Below, piece by piece: positions 1 to 8,292 of a stretch of 17,852 bases of DNA. Within the stretch, counting starts at the first letter, position 1. Every line of letters begins with the position of its first letter. The translations under genes and the position numbers were made by a program. The notes beneath the pieces were generated by a model. That model was not told the origin of the DNA, ran no database searches, and saw only the letters and a program-made list of their open reading frames with translations. Where the stretch lies: the NCBI GenBank assembly GCA_018224315.1, contig JAGTVF010000121.1, forward strand, positions 1-17,852, in the 5' to 3' direction. This DNA comes from Desulfobacterales bacterium. Its GTDB lineage: Bacteria; Desulfobacterota; Desulfobacteria; Desulfobacterales; Desulfosalsimonadaceae.

Positions 1-175
1 AATCCGGCAATACGCCAAAGACAATCAATTGCCCTGCGTGGGGCAGATCCCCTTTGATCCGGCCATGACCAAATCCATGGTCCAGGCCCGGACCCTGTTT
101 GAATATGATGACAAGGCCCCGGCCTGCCAGGCCGTGCGCGAAGTCTGGGAGGCAGTGGGAAAACACATGGCGTAA
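1..175 (+). CDS. MinD/Mrp-type P-loop ATPase, C-terminal fragment
   Basis: Only the last 57 residues are in the window, read in the frame starting at base 2 and ending at TAA 173-175; the start lies off the left edge. The visible part contains VGQIPFDPAMTKSMV followed by a helical tail. That pattern (a strand ending in IPFDP, then a K/V-rich helix) is what I associate with the C-terminus of MinD-superfamily ATPases that carry an inserted ferredoxin domain, which are frequent in sulfate reducers and methanogens. The Walker A motif and any ferredoxin cysteines would be upstream and cannot be checked. A different ParA/Mrp-like ATPase is possible. The gene is followed by a strong terminator, so it is the last gene of its transcript. 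Confidence 0.55.
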   Translation, partial: IRQYAKDNQLPCVGQIPFDPAMTKSMVQARTLFEYDDKAPACQAVREVWEAVGKHMA

Positions 176-182
176 ATCCCGG

Positions 183-224
183 GTCAGGTGTTCAAAGTTC
201 AAGGTTCAGGATTCACGGACTCAG
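183..224. repeat. Degenerate heptamer tandem repeat (GTTCAAA-like)
   Basis: Six consecutive 7-base units follow one register: GTCAGGT, GTTCAAA, GTTCAAG, GTTCAGG, ATTCACG, GACTCAG. The units share an NTTCANN core. They lie between the stop of the first gene and its terminator, so the tract is non-coding on the plus strand. Its role is unknown; short heptamer arrays of this kind can arise by slippage. Confidence 0.5.
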
Positions 225-238
225 GATTTAAACTTCTG

Positions 239-284
239 CCGGAAACAGGCATTTGAAAAATGCTTGTTTCCGGTTTTTGTTTTC
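239..284 (+). terminator. Rho-independent terminator after the MinD-like gene
   Basis: A 16-base arm at 239-254 pairs with 258-273 across the 3-base loop GAA, with a single G-T wobble. The stem is followed directly by TTTTTGTTTTC. This is a textbook intrinsic terminator, and it separates the first gene from the permease gene. Confidence 0.88.
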
Positions 285-343
285 TGTAGAAAAAAGATTT
301 CCGTACCTTGATGCCCTTTTATGGTAAATTTGCCTCTTTGCTG

Positions 344-348
344 AAGGA
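344..348 (+). promoter_or_regulatory. Ribosome binding site deciding the permease start
   Basis: AAGGA lies 4 bases before the ATG at 353. The in-frame upstream starts (TTG 308, ATG 311) have no comparable purine tract, so 353 is preferred. Confidence 0.55.
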
Positions 349-352
349 AAAA

Positions 353-1249
353 ATGCCTCTTACCCGGCAGCAGAAAGCTTATCTCTATGCCGGGGCCACG
401 GTTTTGCTGTGGTCCACGGTGGCCTCTGCGTTCAAGCTGTCTTTGCGCCACCTCCACCCCCTGCAACTGCTGTTGTGGGCCGATGTGTTCTCCATTTTGT
501 GCCTGGGGGTGATACTGGGGATATCCGGCAAATTCCGACTGCTGGCGGCCTATTCCAAAAACGACCTTATGCGGGCCGCAGGCCTTGGGACCTTAAACCC
601 TTTTTTATACTACGTGATCCTGTTTGCCGCCTATGACCTGCTGCCGGCCCAGGAGGCCCAGCCCTTAAACTACACATGGGCCATCACCCTGTCGCTTCTG
701 GCCATCCCCCTGCTCAAACAACCCATCGGCGTCCGTGAACTGGCGGCCATTTTTATCAGCTACCTGGGCGTGGTCATTATCTCCACCCATGGCGATCCGC
801 TGGCCATGCAATTTTCCAGCGGCCCGGGCGTGGCCCTGGCCCTGGGCAGCACCGTGGTTTGGGCCCTGTACTGGATCTACAGCACACGGGACCATCATGA
901 TCCGGTGGCCGGGCTTTTTTTAAATTTTGTTTTTGCCCTTCCCCTGATCCTGGCGGCCTGCACCATTTTTTCCGATCCCCGGCCGGCTTCGGTCCCGGGA
1001 CTGATCGGGGCGGCATATGTGGGCGTCTTTGAAATGGGCATCACCTTTGTGCTGTGGTTAAACGCCCTGAAATTAACCCAAAGCACTTCGCGGATCAGCA
1101 CCCTGATTTTTTTTTCACCGTTTCTTTCTCTGTTCTTTATCCACCTGCTGGTGGGCGAAACAATCCGGGTATCCACGGTTGCCGGGCTGGTGATGATCGT
1201 GGCCGGCAGTCTGATCCAGCGTGCCTCTGCGCCGAAAAGCGCTCATTGA
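353..1249 (+). CDS. EamA/DMT-superfamily transporter
   Basis: The product is a 298-residue integral membrane protein of the drug/metabolite transporter type, with about ten hydrophobic helices arranged as two repeated five-helix halves. The N-terminus has the LLWSTVASAFKLSL pattern typical of the first EamA helix. The second half contains ALGSTVVWALYWI, the matching signature of the second EamA repeat, and the protein ends in VAGLVMIVAGSLIQ. Members export or exchange amino acids, nucleosides or other small metabolites; the substrate cannot be read from sequence. The start is set by the AAGGA box. A start at 311 would add 14 residues. The gene stands between a terminator and the liv operon and is not visibly coupled to either. 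Confidence 0.85.
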   Translation: MPLTRQQKAYLYAGATVLLWSTVASAFKLSLRHLHPLQLLLWADVFSILCLGVILGISGKFRLLAAYSKNDLMRAAGLGTLNPFLYYVILFAAYDLLPAQEAQPLNYTWAITLSLLAIPLLKQPIGVRELAAIFISYLGVVIISTHGDPLAMQFSSGPGVALALGSTVVWALYWIYSTRDHHDPVAGLFLNFVFALPLILAACTIFSDPRPASVPGLIGAAYVGVFEMGITFVLWLNALKLTQSTSRISTLIFFSPFLSLFFIHLLVGETIRVSTVAGLVMIVAGSLIQRASAPKSAH

Positions 1250-1286
1250 TATTGACTCCCGGGCCCGGGTTCGGTATGAACAGCTA

Positions 1287-1313
1287 TTGCCGTTTTATCA
1301 ACCCAATTATAAA
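1287..1313 (+). promoter_or_regulatory. Possible sigma70-like promoter for the liv operon
   Basis: TTGCCG (1287-1292) and TATAAA (1308-1313) are separated by 15 bases, which is shorter than the usual 17. They lie 32 bases before the livJ start in the only non-coding gap ahead of the operon. This is a weak call from base pattern alone. Confidence 0.25.
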
Positions 1314-1345
1314 ACCAGACCCATAGACAAAAGGAGAAACGGGAG

Positions 1346-2470
1346 ATGAAAAAACTGCTGTTTTTACTGCTGGCCGGCATTGTGGCGGCAACCGCCACCC
1401 CGGCGCTTGCCCAGGACACCATTAAAATCGGACTCATGTGCCCCCTGACCGGCTCCTGGGCCGCCGAGGGCAAGGACATGAAACAAATCGTGGAACTGCT
1501 GGCCGACCAGGTCAACAATCAGGGCGGCCTGCTGGGAAAAGACGTCAAGGTGGTCATTGGTGATGACGGCGGCGATCCGCGAACCGCCGCCCTGGCCGCC
1601 CAGCGCATGGCCACCCGGGACGTGGCCGCTGTGGTCGGCACCTACGGCTCCTCGATCACCGAAGCCTCCCAAAACATTTACGCCTCGGCCAACATCATCC
1701 AGGTGGCAAACGGTTCGACTGCCGTGCGCCTGACGGAAAAAGGCCTGCCCTATTTTTTCCGAACATGTCCGCGGGATGACGAACAGGGCCGGGTAGCGGT
1801 CAAAACCCTGCTGGATTCGGGTTATGAAAACATCGCCATCCTCCATGACAACACCACCTACGCCAAGGGCCTGGCAGACGAGGCCAAAAAGCTGCTGGAT
1901 GAAAAAGATGTCAATATCGTGTTCTTTGATGCCCTGACCCCGGGTGAGCAGGATTACGGCACCATTTTGAGCAAGATGAAAACCAAGGACCCGGACGTGG
2001 TCTTTTTTACCGGCTATTACCCTGAGGCAGGGCTCATGCTCAGACAAAAAATGGAAAAAGGCTGGGATGTGCCCTTTATCGGCGGCGATGCCACAAACAA
2101 CCCGGATCTTGTCAAGATTGCCGGCAACAAGGCGGCAGAAGGCTTCCGGTTTCTCTCCCCGCCTGTGCCTGGTGATCTGCCCACTAAGGAAGCCCGGGAA
2201 TTTATGGAAGCATATGCTGCCAGATATCAGAGCACCCCGGGTTCCATCTGGGCGGTGCTGGCCGGCGACGGATTCCGGGTCATCGTTGAGGCCATCAAAC
2301 AGACCCAGAGCACAGACACTCAGAAAATGGCCGATTACCTGCACAAGGAAATGCAGGATTTTCCGGGGCTGACCGGCGATATTGCCTTTAACGAAAAAGG
2401 CGACCGCATCGGCGATGTCTACCGGGTCTACCGGGTGGATGCAAACGGCAACTTCGTGCTGACGGAGTAA
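1346..2470 (+). CDS. livJ: Branched-chain amino-acid type ABC transporter, periplasmic binding protein
   Basis: This 374-residue protein captures the substrate in the periplasm for the LivHMGF importer encoded directly downstream. It begins with a signal peptide: two lysines, a hydrophobic run, then ALA at residues 20-22 before mature QDTIKIG. The mature protein shows the type I periplasmic-binding fold signatures of the LivJ/LivK family: IKIGLMCPLTGSWA at the start, then DDGGDPRTAALAAQRM, and VGTYGSS for the substrate-binding loop. The start is supported by the AAGGAGAAACGGGAG purine tract. The substrate could be leucine, isoleucine or valine, but this family also binds amides, urea or aromatic acids, so the specificity is inferred only from the family name. 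Confidence 0.92.
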   Translation: MKKLLFLLLAGIVAATATPALAQDTIKIGLMCPLTGSWAAEGKDMKQIVELLADQVNNQGGLLGKDVKVVIGDDGGDPRTAALAAQRMATRDVAAVVGTYGSSITEASQNIYASANIIQVANGSTAVRLTEKGLPYFFRTCPRDDEQGRVAVKTLLDSGYENIAILHDNTTYAKGLADEAKKLLDEKDVNIVFFDALTPGEQDYGTILSKMKTKDPDVVFFTGYYPEAGLMLRQKMEKGWDVPFIGGDATNNPDLVKIAGNKAAEGFRFLSPPVPGDLPTKEAREFMEAYAARYQSTPGSIWAVLAGDGFRVIVEAIKQTQSTDTQKMADYLHKEMQDFPGLTGDIAFNEKGDRIGDVYRVYRVDANGNFVLTE

Positions 2471-2477
2471 CCCGGAA

Positions 2478-3383
2478 TTGGAGCAGTTTTTTACACAGCT
2501 GACAAACGGGCTGGCCGTGGGCGGGATATATGCCCTGATTGCCCTGGGCTACACCATGGTCTACGGGGTGTTAAAGCTCATTAATTTCGCCCACGGCGAC
2601 CTGTTTACCATCGGCGCCTACCTCGGCCTGACCCTGCTCACCTCCCTGGCACTGACCGACCACATCGGGGGGCTCGCCGGGGTCCTGCTGCTGGCGGTAA
2701 TGGCCATGGGGCTTGTGGGCATCATCGGCATTCTGCTGGACCGGGCCGCATACAAGCCTCTTCGGACTTCGCCGCGGCTGTCTGCTGTGGTATCGGCCCT
2801 GGGGGCCTCCATTGTGCTTTCCAACACGGTGATGCTGGTCTATGGACCGTCTACCCGGGTTTACCCTCAGGGACTGCTGCCTTCCCAGGTTTTTTATATC
2901 TTCGGCCTGCCCGTGCCGGTGATGCGCTTTGTGATCCTGGCCGCATCCATTGTTCTGATGATCGGGCTCTACGTGTTTATCCAGCGCACGAAAATCGGCA
3001 CGGCCATCCGGGCTGCAGCCATTGACCAGGATGCGGCCCGGCTCATGGGCATTAACGTGGACCGGGTGATCATGCTGGTATTTTTCATCGGCCCGGCTTT
3101 GGGCGGGGCCGCCGGCGTAATGGTGGGACTTTATTATGGTCAAATCACTTTCACCATGGGCTGGACCTACGGCTTAAAAGCCTTTACTGCTGCCATTCTC
3201 GGCGGGATCGGAAACATTCCCGGCGCCATGGTGGGCGGCCTGCTCCTGGGGGTAATCGAGGCGCTTGGCGCCACCTATATCTCCATGGCGTGGAAAGACG
3301 CCATTGCCTTTTTCGTGCTGATTCTGATTTTAATCGTCCGGCCCACGGGCCTGCTGGGTGAACGGGTGGCGGAGAAAATATGA
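2478..3383 (+). CDS. livH: Branched-chain amino-acid type ABC transporter, permease LivH
   Basis: This 301-residue inner-membrane permease is one half of the channel that pairs with LivM. The start is the rare codon TTG at 2478, chosen because the translated N-terminus MEQFFTQLTNGLAVGGIYAL matches the usual LivH start and because GGAG lies 10 bases upstream, inside the end of livJ. The family motif GYTMVYGVLKLINFAHGD is present near residue 25. The cytoplasmic coupling loop GTAIRAAAIDQDAARLMGIN contacts the ATPases. The C-terminus has the typical IVRPTGLLGE. The stop overlaps the livM start as ATGA (3380-3383), which implies translational coupling. Confidence 0.94.
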   Translation: MEQFFTQLTNGLAVGGIYALIALGYTMVYGVLKLINFAHGDLFTIGAYLGLTLLTSLALTDHIGGLAGVLLLAVMAMGLVGIIGILLDRAAYKPLRTSPRLSAVVSALGASIVLSNTVMLVYGPSTRVYPQGLLPSQVFYIFGLPVPVMRFVILAASIVLMIGLYVFIQRTKIGTAIRAAAIDQDAARLMGINVDRVIMLVFFIGPALGGAAGVMVGLYYGQITFTMGWTYGLKAFTAAILGGIGNIPGAMVGGLLLGVIEALGATYISMAWKDAIAFFVLILILIVRPTGLLGERVAEKI

Positions 3384-4360
3384 AACTTGCGGCCGGCCGG
3401 ATCAAAAAACCCGCATATGGGGCCATCATCCTGCTGTGGATGATCGCCCCGCTGTTTATCGGCAAATACTGGACCGATGTGCTAAACAACGTGGCCATCT
3501 ATGCCCTGCTGGGCTTGTCATTAAACATTATCCTGGGCTACGGGGGCATGTTTCACATGGGGCATGCCGCATTTTATGCCGTTGGCGCCTACACCACCGC
3601 CATTATCAATACGGCCTGGGGGGTGCCGGTTTTGTGGCTCATGCCAGCAGCCGGACTGGCCGCCGGGCTTTTTGCTCTGGTGGTGGCCCGCCCCATTATC
3701 CACCTGCGGGGCGATTACCTGCTGATTGTCACCATCGGCATGGTGGAAATCGTGCGCATTGCCCTGATCAACAACGTATTTGGCATCACCGGCGGGGCCA
3801 ACGGCATCTTCGGAATCGACAGCCCTTCGGTTTTCGGCTTTCAAATCAACGGCATCGTGGCCCCGGCCCATTATTTTTACCTGGTCACGGCTTTTCTGGC
3901 CATTACCATTGTCTTGTTTTACCTGCTGGAAAACTCGCGCTTCGGCCGGGCGCTGAAATTTCTGTGCTCCGATGAAGTGGCCGCCGAAGGCTCGGGGATC
4001 AACACTGCCGGGTACAAACTGGCCGCCTTTGTCATCGGCGCGGTCTGGGCCGGCATGACCGGCACCCTGTATGCCTCCAAGATGGGGTTTATCTCGCCGG
4101 AGTCTTTTTCCTTCTGGGAATCGGTGGTGATGTTTATGATCGTCATCCTTGGCGGTTCCGGAAATATTGCCGGCGTTTTGCTGGGCGCGGCGCTGATCAT
4201 CGGACTGCCGGAAATTTTCCAGGGGCTTCAGCAATACCGCCTGCTGATTTTCGGCCTGGCCTTGATGATCATGATGATTTTCCGGCCCCAGGGAATTTTG
4301 CCCCCCAAACCCCGAAGCTATCCCATTGACAAGCTGGAAAAAAATGAGGTGTCTTTGTGA
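3380..4360 (+). CDS. livM: Branched-chain amino-acid type ABC transporter, permease LivM
   Basis: This 326-residue multi-helix membrane protein is the second channel half. It shows the LivM signatures LSLNIILGYGGMFHMGHAAFYAVGAY and LLIVTIGMVEIVR, the coupling loop with SDEVAAEGSGIN, and the conserved SFSFWESVVMFMIVILGGSGN segment. The C-terminus (RPQGIL) matches the family. It overlaps livH by 4 bases at its start and overlaps livG by 4 bases at its end (GTGA, 4357-4360), so the three genes are translationally linked. Confidence 0.94.
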   Translation: MKLAAGRIKKPAYGAIILLWMIAPLFIGKYWTDVLNNVAIYALLGLSLNIILGYGGMFHMGHAAFYAVGAYTTAIINTAWGVPVLWLMPAAGLAAGLFALVVARPIIHLRGDYLLIVTIGMVEIVRIALINNVFGITGGANGIFGIDSPSVFGFQINGIVAPAHYFYLVTAFLAITIVLFYLLENSRFGRALKFLCSDEVAAEGSGINTAGYKLAAFVIGAVWAGMTGTLYASKMGFISPESFSFWESVVMFMIVILGGSGNIAGVLLGAALIIGLPEIFQGLQQYRLLIFGLALMIMMIFRPQGILPPKPRSYPIDKLEKNEVSL

Positions 4361-5127
4361 GCCTGCTTCAGGTCGACAATCTCACCAAGCGATTCGGCGG
4401 GCTGCTGGCGGTAGACAATGTCAGCTTTGCAGTGCCCGAAGGAGCGGTGTTCGGTCTGATCGGACCCAACGGGGCGGGCAAGACCACGGTTTTCAACCTG
4501 ATCACCGGAAACTACGAGCCCAACGACGGCTCGGTTTCCTTTGACAACCGGGACATCACGGCCCGGCCCACCCACTGGATCGTATCTGCAGGCATTGCCC
4601 GGACCTTTCAAACCATCCGCTTGTTTGCCAATATGGCCGTGATTGAAAACGTGCTGGCCGGATGTCATTGCCGATTGCGCTCGGGCCCGGTGGCCTCCAT
4701 GCTGCGGCTGCCCCGCCAGCACAAAGAAGAGCGCCAGGCCCTGGCCAAATCCATGGCAGAACTGGAATTTGTCGGGCTTTTGGACCAGGCCGACAACCTG
4801 GCCCGCAACCTTTCTTACGGCAATCAGCGTCTGCTGGAAATTGCCCGGGCCCTTGCCTCGGATCCCAAGCTAATCATTCTGGACGAACCGGCCGGGGGAA
4901 TGAACGAGCTGGAAACCGCCGCCCTGGTCTCCTTAATTGCCCGGATTCAGGCCCGGGGGATCACCGTGCTTTTGATCGAGCACGACATGAGCCTGGTGAT
5001 GAAGGCCTGCGAACAGTTGGTGGTGCTGGAATACGGCAAAAAAATCGCCGGGGGCCCGCCTGCAGAAATCAAGAAAAACCCCCTGGTGATCGAAGCCTAC
5101 CTGGGCAGCGACGACGAAGACTTTTAA
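4357..5127 (+). CDS. livG: Branched-chain amino-acid type ABC transporter, ATPase LivG
   Basis: This 256-residue cytoplasmic ATPase drives the importer together with LivF. It starts at GTG 4357, overlapping the livM stop; GAGG just upstream serves as ribosome site. Visible motifs are Walker A GPNGAGKTT (36-44), the family segment GIARTFQTIRLF (79-90), signature LSYGNQ (152-157), Walker B LIILDEP (172-178) and the H-loop histidine in IEHD (209). The signature reads LSYGNQ rather than LSGGQ, which is normal for LivG. The C-terminal EIKKNPLVIEAYLG is also typical of the family. Confidence 0.94.
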   Translation: MSLLQVDNLTKRFGGLLAVDNVSFAVPEGAVFGLIGPNGAGKTTVFNLITGNYEPNDGSVSFDNRDITARPTHWIVSAGIARTFQTIRLFANMAVIENVLAGCHCRLRSGPVASMLRLPRQHKEERQALAKSMAELEFVGLLDQADNLARNLSYGNQRLLEIARALASDPKLIILDEPAGGMNELETAALVSLIARIQARGITVLLIEHDMSLVMKACEQLVVLEYGKKIAGGPPAEIKKNPLVIEAYLGSDDEDF

Positions 5128-5147
5128 ACCAATCAGCAAGGGACCTT

Positions 5148-5861
5148 ATGCTGGAAGTCAAAAACCTGCATGTCTCATACGGTAACGTGCAAGTCCTCCA
5201 CGGCATTGAGCTTTCAGTGGACCAGGGGGAAATCGTCACGCTGCTGGGAGCCAACGGGGCAGGAAAATCCACCACTTTAAATACCATCTGCGGGCTGGTG
5301 CGTCCCACTGACGGAGAAATCCGTTTTGACGGCGAGGCCATCCACAAGCTGCCGGCATTTAAAATCGTGTCCAGAAAAATCACCCAGGCACCCGAAGGCC
5401 GCCGGATATTCGGCACGCTCACGGTTCAGGAAAACCTTGACTTAGGAGCGTTTACTTCCAGGAATCAACACCGGGTCAAAAAGAGTCTGGAATGGATTTT
5501 GGAGCTGTTTCCGCGCCTGGCCGAACGCCGGGACCAGCTGGCCGGCACCCTGTCAGGCGGGGAGCAGCAGATGCTGGCCATTGGCCGGGCTTTGATGTCG
5601 AATCCAAGGCTCCTGCTGCTCGACGAACCCAGCCTCGGCCTGGCACCGGTGCTGGTTCGCCAAATCTTTAAAACCATCCGCCAGATCAATGAGGCCGGCG
5701 TCACAGTGGTGCTGGTGGAACAAAACGCCCGGGTGGCCCTGAAACTGGCCAACCGGGGCTATGTCATGGAAGTGGGCCATATTGTCATGGCCGATTCCGC
5801 CCCAGCCCTGCTGGAAAACCCCGATGTGGTGCAGGCCTACCTGGGTGCCGGGGATTTGTGA
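5148..5861 (+). CDS. livF: Branched-chain amino-acid type ABC transporter, ATPase LivF
   Basis: This 237-residue partner ATPase of LivG has Walker A GANGAGKST (34-42), signature LSGGEQ (135-140), Walker B LLLLDEP (155-161) and the LivF-type LVEQNA in which Gln replaces the H-loop His. The frame is open for about 490 bases upstream, but that stretch overlaps livG and encodes no known domain. The start is ATG 5148 with AAGGGA a few bases upstream, giving the usual MLEVKNLHVSYG N-terminus. The gene follows livG by 20 bases and ends the operon. Only 9 bases separate its stop from the stop of the convergent minus-strand gene. Confidence 0.94.
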   Translation: MLEVKNLHVSYGNVQVLHGIELSVDQGEIVTLLGANGAGKSTTLNTICGLVRPTDGEIRFDGEAIHKLPAFKIVSRKITQAPEGRRIFGTLTVQENLDLGAFTSRNQHRVKKSLEWILELFPRLAERRDQLAGTLSGGEQQMLAIGRALMSNPRLLLLDEPSLGLAPVLVRQIFKTIRQINEAGVTVVLVEQNARVALKLANRGYVMEVGHIVMADSAPALLENPDVVQAYLGAGDL

Positions 5862-5870
5862 TCCATCGGT

Positions 5871-6260
5871 TCACCGGGCTGTCTTGATGGCTGCAGCCGC
5901 AGCAACCCCCCAGATCCAATTGAAAAACACTACAAATACCGGCGTTAGCGTGCCCAGGGCCATGCCGCCCATGCCCTTTCCCGCATCCGGAAAAATCACC
6001 AGCAGCTGAACAATGGTGGGCAGCAGGCTCAGCAGGCTGCCCTTTAGCACCAGGTTGGACCGAAACAGGGGAAGAACAAACACCAAACCCCAGATCCCGC
6101 CCCAAACAATGCGGCCGTAGAGCCACTGGGCGCTCAGTGCCGGAGCAATGGCCACCCCTGCGGCTTTTGTGATCCCGATATCCCCGAAAAACCACACCAC
6201 AAGACTGTTTGCAACAGCCCCGATGCAGCCGGCAGTAAAATATATAAACAAATTTTTCAT
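5871..6260 (-). CDS. Small conserved membrane protein, function unknown
   Basis: The product is a 129-residue, very hydrophobic protein with about four membrane segments. They lie near residues 5-25 (IYFTAGCIGAVANSLVVWFF), 50-68, 74-90 and 105-125. The glycine-rich GKGMGGMALGTLTP loop comes before the last helix. I recognise the layout from uncharacterised proteobacterial membrane proteins but know no function. The start ATG 6260 is preceded by GAGGAAG, a good ribosome site. Extending to 6503 would run into the patatin gene. The gene is last in a minus-strand cluster, 43 bases after the patatin-like gene. Confidence 0.78.
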   Translation of the reverse strand: MKNLFIYFTAGCIGAVANSLVVWFFGDIGITKAAGVAIAPALSAQWLYGRIVWGGIWGLVFVLPLFRSNLVLKGSLLSLLPTIVQLLVIFPDAGKGMGGMALGTLTPVFVVFFNWIWGVAAAAAIKTAR

Positions 6261-6303
6261 TTTTGCTTCCTCATTGGCTGTAATGATTTTGAATTGATGG
6301 GGC

Positions 6304-7395
6304 CTAACGCCGGTATAAATCCGAAATAGGCTGCATCCGCTGCCGGATCGTGCCGGTTTCCACGGCTTCCATGAAATCCTCGGCCAGATGGCGGCCCTGA
6401 TCAACGACCCGGCGCCAGCAATCCATTCGCTTGTCATCCTGTCGGGCAAAAGTGTAGAAATCGTTTCTGTCGGCAATCTTGCCCATGGGCAGCCGGGTGA
6501 CAAAATCCGCAGACGGGGTGATCATCAAGACATTGTCCATAACGGAAAAATCCGGCCGGCGCCAGAAAACCTGCTTGTCCAGCCAACCGGGCACCAGTTT
6601 TTCCGCGTAATGGGGAAACAGGACAATGCCTTGGCCTTCGGGCTGAAGATCAATATTGAGATGATAGTCCAGGATGCCCCCGTCGCGGTACATGCCCGCC
6701 GGGGCGCCGGGAATATTTTTTATGCCGGACATGAGCATGGGAATCGAGCCCGAAGCCATCAGGGCCGCCTTGAGATTGCTTTTGCCCAGGGGCACCCGGC
6801 GGATGGGAAATCCGTTCATGCTGTAAAAAGGCGGGCGCTGACGGGAATCATAAAACAGGGTCCGCTCGAAAAACAATCCCAGCCCCCTGCGGGATACCGC
6901 ATTGGCGGCAGCCGCAAGCCCCAGTGCGGGTATCAGCCGGCATTTGCGGTCCGTGGCCGTCATCTTCCGGCATCGCACCGCCAGGATGTTGATCCGGAAT
7001 GCGGGATTGGACAAGATCTGCTCCGGGCCTTCCCGGCCCAGCAGTTCATCCAGAATGCGTTCGAGTTCGGCATCAATGACTTCCGGCGGAGGATTGTCGG
7101 GATAAGCCTGCTGCATGTAGGCTTTTTCAAACCGTGCAATGGCCTCCACGGGATCTTTCTGGCAGGCTGCGGAGAAGCGCCAGGCCCCGATGGATGCACC
7201 CAGAAGAAAAAGCGGGGTATTGCGGACTGCCAGCCAGTTGCCGAATATGGCCCTGTCCAGATGGTTTAGCACCAGCCACTTGGGTCCGCCCGCAGCCCCG
7301 GCCATGACCTGCACATCTTCTGCAGACAGGCCTGCGCGCCGGATTTTTTCATATGCTTTTTTTCCGGCCCAAAAAGTCAGGGGCTGTCTTGTCAT
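6304..7395 (-). CDS. Patatin-like phospholipase family protein
   Basis: This predicted serine acyl hydrolase has 363 residues. The patatin Ser-Asp dyad can be seen: nucleophile elbow GASIG (66-70, Ser68) and DGG (238-240, Asp238) in MYRDGGILDYH. The N-terminal GAAGGPKW (33-40) is the glycine-rich oxyanion-hole segment of this subfamily. No signal peptide or membrane helix is evident, so it is likely cytoplasmic or peripherally membrane-bound, hydrolysing a phospholipid or acyl ester. The start ATG 7395 is separated from the stop of the diguanylate cyclase gene by a single base, so the two are almost certainly co-translated. A start at 7461 would overlap that gene and is less likely. Confidence 0.83.
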   Translation of the reverse strand: MTRQPLTFWAGKKAYEKIRRAGLSAEDVQVMAGAAGGPKWLVLNHLDRAIFGNWLAVRNTPLFLLGASIGAWRFSAACQKDPVEAIARFEKAYMQQAYPDNPPPEVIDAELERILDELLGREGPEQILSNPAFRINILAVRCRKMTATDRKCRLIPALGLAAAANAVSRRGLGLFFERTLFYDSRQRPPFYSMNGFPIRRVPLGKSNLKAALMASGSIPMLMSGIKNIPGAPAGMYRDGGILDYHLNIDLQPEGQGIVLFPHYAEKLVPGWLDKQVFWRRPDFSVMDNVLMITPSADFVTRLPMGKIADRNDFYTFARQDDKRMDCWRRVVDQGRHLAEDFMEAVETGTIRQRMQPISDLYRR

Positions 7396-7396
7396 T

Positions 7397-8227
7397 TTAT
7401 TTGCTTTCAGATCGGTCATACATGGTACAAACCCGGTTCTTGCCGCACTTTTTGGCTTCATACAGGCCCAGGCCCGCCATGCGCATCAGCTCGTTTAAAT
7501 CCGTATACGCATCCTGTCTGGCCCCAACCCCGATGCTGACGGTCAACTCCTCCGAACTCATGCCGAAATCCTGCATCCGGATGCCGGCCACGGCCCGGCG
7601 CAGGCGTTCGGCCGCGGCACAGGCCGCATCCAGGTCCGTTCGGGGGAGAATCACCGCAAATTCTTCTCCTCCCATGCGCCCGGCCAGATCATTTTCCCGG
7701 ATGGTATTGCGAATCTGATCGGCCACTGCCTTTAACACCAGGTCCCCGATTTCATGACCCAGCGCATCATTGACGCGCTTAAAATGATCCACATCAATAA
7801 TCAAAAGCGAAACCGGCGTGCCGTAGCGCCCGGCCTGTGCCACATCACGCTGGGCCTGGCGGAAAAAGGCCCGTCGGTTGGAGATTCCTGTCAAGTCATC
7901 GGCGGTTGCCAGTTCATCGAGCTGCCTTTGAAAACGGTTGATCACCAGGGCATTGATCAGGAGCACCAGAGCCGTTACCAGCAGGCTGATCAACAGGTTT
8001 CGGTAAAGGCGGTATCTTAGCGTCCGGACAGTCGTATCCGTATTTTGTCCCGCCGGCGCTTCCTGGCGGCTGTCAAGGCTGATCCGGGCCGATGACGCAC
8101 GGGCCGCACTGTTTTCCAGGCAGGCGATGCTGGTATAGTAGCCGGACAGGCAAATGGATAAAAACCCGGCCAAAAGAATCAGGCCGAGGAAACAGTTGAG
8201 TCTGGCTTTAATGCTTAGATGCGGCAA
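7397..8227 (-). CDS. Membrane-anchored diguanylate cyclase (GGDEF domain)
   Basis: The product has 276 residues: a membrane helix (about 9-30), a short extracytoplasmic loop of about 45 residues, a second helix (about 76-97) and a C-terminal GGDEF domain. Active-site features are intact: DDLTGISNRR (110-119), DVDHFK (145-150) and GGEEF (186-190). The product-inhibition site RxxD (R177, D180) stands five residues before GGEEF, so an active, feedback-regulated c-di-GMP synthase is expected. The periplasmic loop is too short for a known sensor fold and its signal is unknown. The start is TTG 8227, chosen because GGAG lies 6 bases upstream and there is no better in-frame ATG. The downstream patatin gene begins one base after its stop. 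Confidence 0.9.
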   Translation of the reverse strand: MPHLSIKARLNCFLGLILLAGFLSICLSGYYTSIACLENSAARASSARISLDSRQEAPAGQNTDTTVRTLRYRLYRNLLISLLVTALVLLINALVINRFQRQLDELATADDLTGISNRRAFFRQAQRDVAQAGRYGTPVSLLIIDVDHFKRVNDALGHEIGDLVLKAVADQIRNTIRENDLAGRMGGEEFAVILPRTDLDAACAAAERLRRAVAGIRMQDFGMSSEELTVSIGVGARQDAYTDLNELMRMAGLGLYEAKKCGKNRVCTMYDRSESK

Positions 8228-8233
8228 TGCCTG

Positions 8234-8237
8234 CTCC
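8234..8237 (-). promoter_or_regulatory. Ribosome binding site deciding the TTG start of the diguanylate cyclase
   Basis: The minus strand reads GGAG, a 6-base spacer, then TTG at 8227. An ATG further upstream on this strand is in another frame and stops soon, which favours the TTG. Confidence 0.5.
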
Positions 8238-8292
8238 GTTGTATTTCATGTAAACCCAAATTAAGCGTATCCACCCCTTATCGCATCCGGCT

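Noticed and set aside
183..224. Heptamer array considered as a CRISPR or phage attachment site
   Set aside because: The units are only 7 bases with no spacers, and no cas gene, integrase or tRNA is nearby.
1258..1269. Perfect 12-base palindrome CCCGGGCCCGGG after the permease gene
   Set aside because: There is no loop and no T-run, so it is not a convincing terminator; GC-rich palindromes of this size are expected in this composition.
1364..2344. Long open frame antisense to livJ (326 codons)
   Set aside because: It has no recognisable domain, is rich in His/Gly/Arg as expected for the reverse of GC-rich coding sequence, and lies wholly inside a clear livJ gene.
4662..5147. Upstream extension of the livF frame
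   Set aside because: This part overlaps livG and translates to Pro/Arg/Gly-rich sequence without any motif; the ABC ATPase begins at ATG 5148.
6388..7269. 293-codon plus-strand open frame opposite the patatin-like gene
   Set aside because: It is the reverse shadow of a gene with visible GASIG and DGG active-site motifs; its own translation shows no family features.
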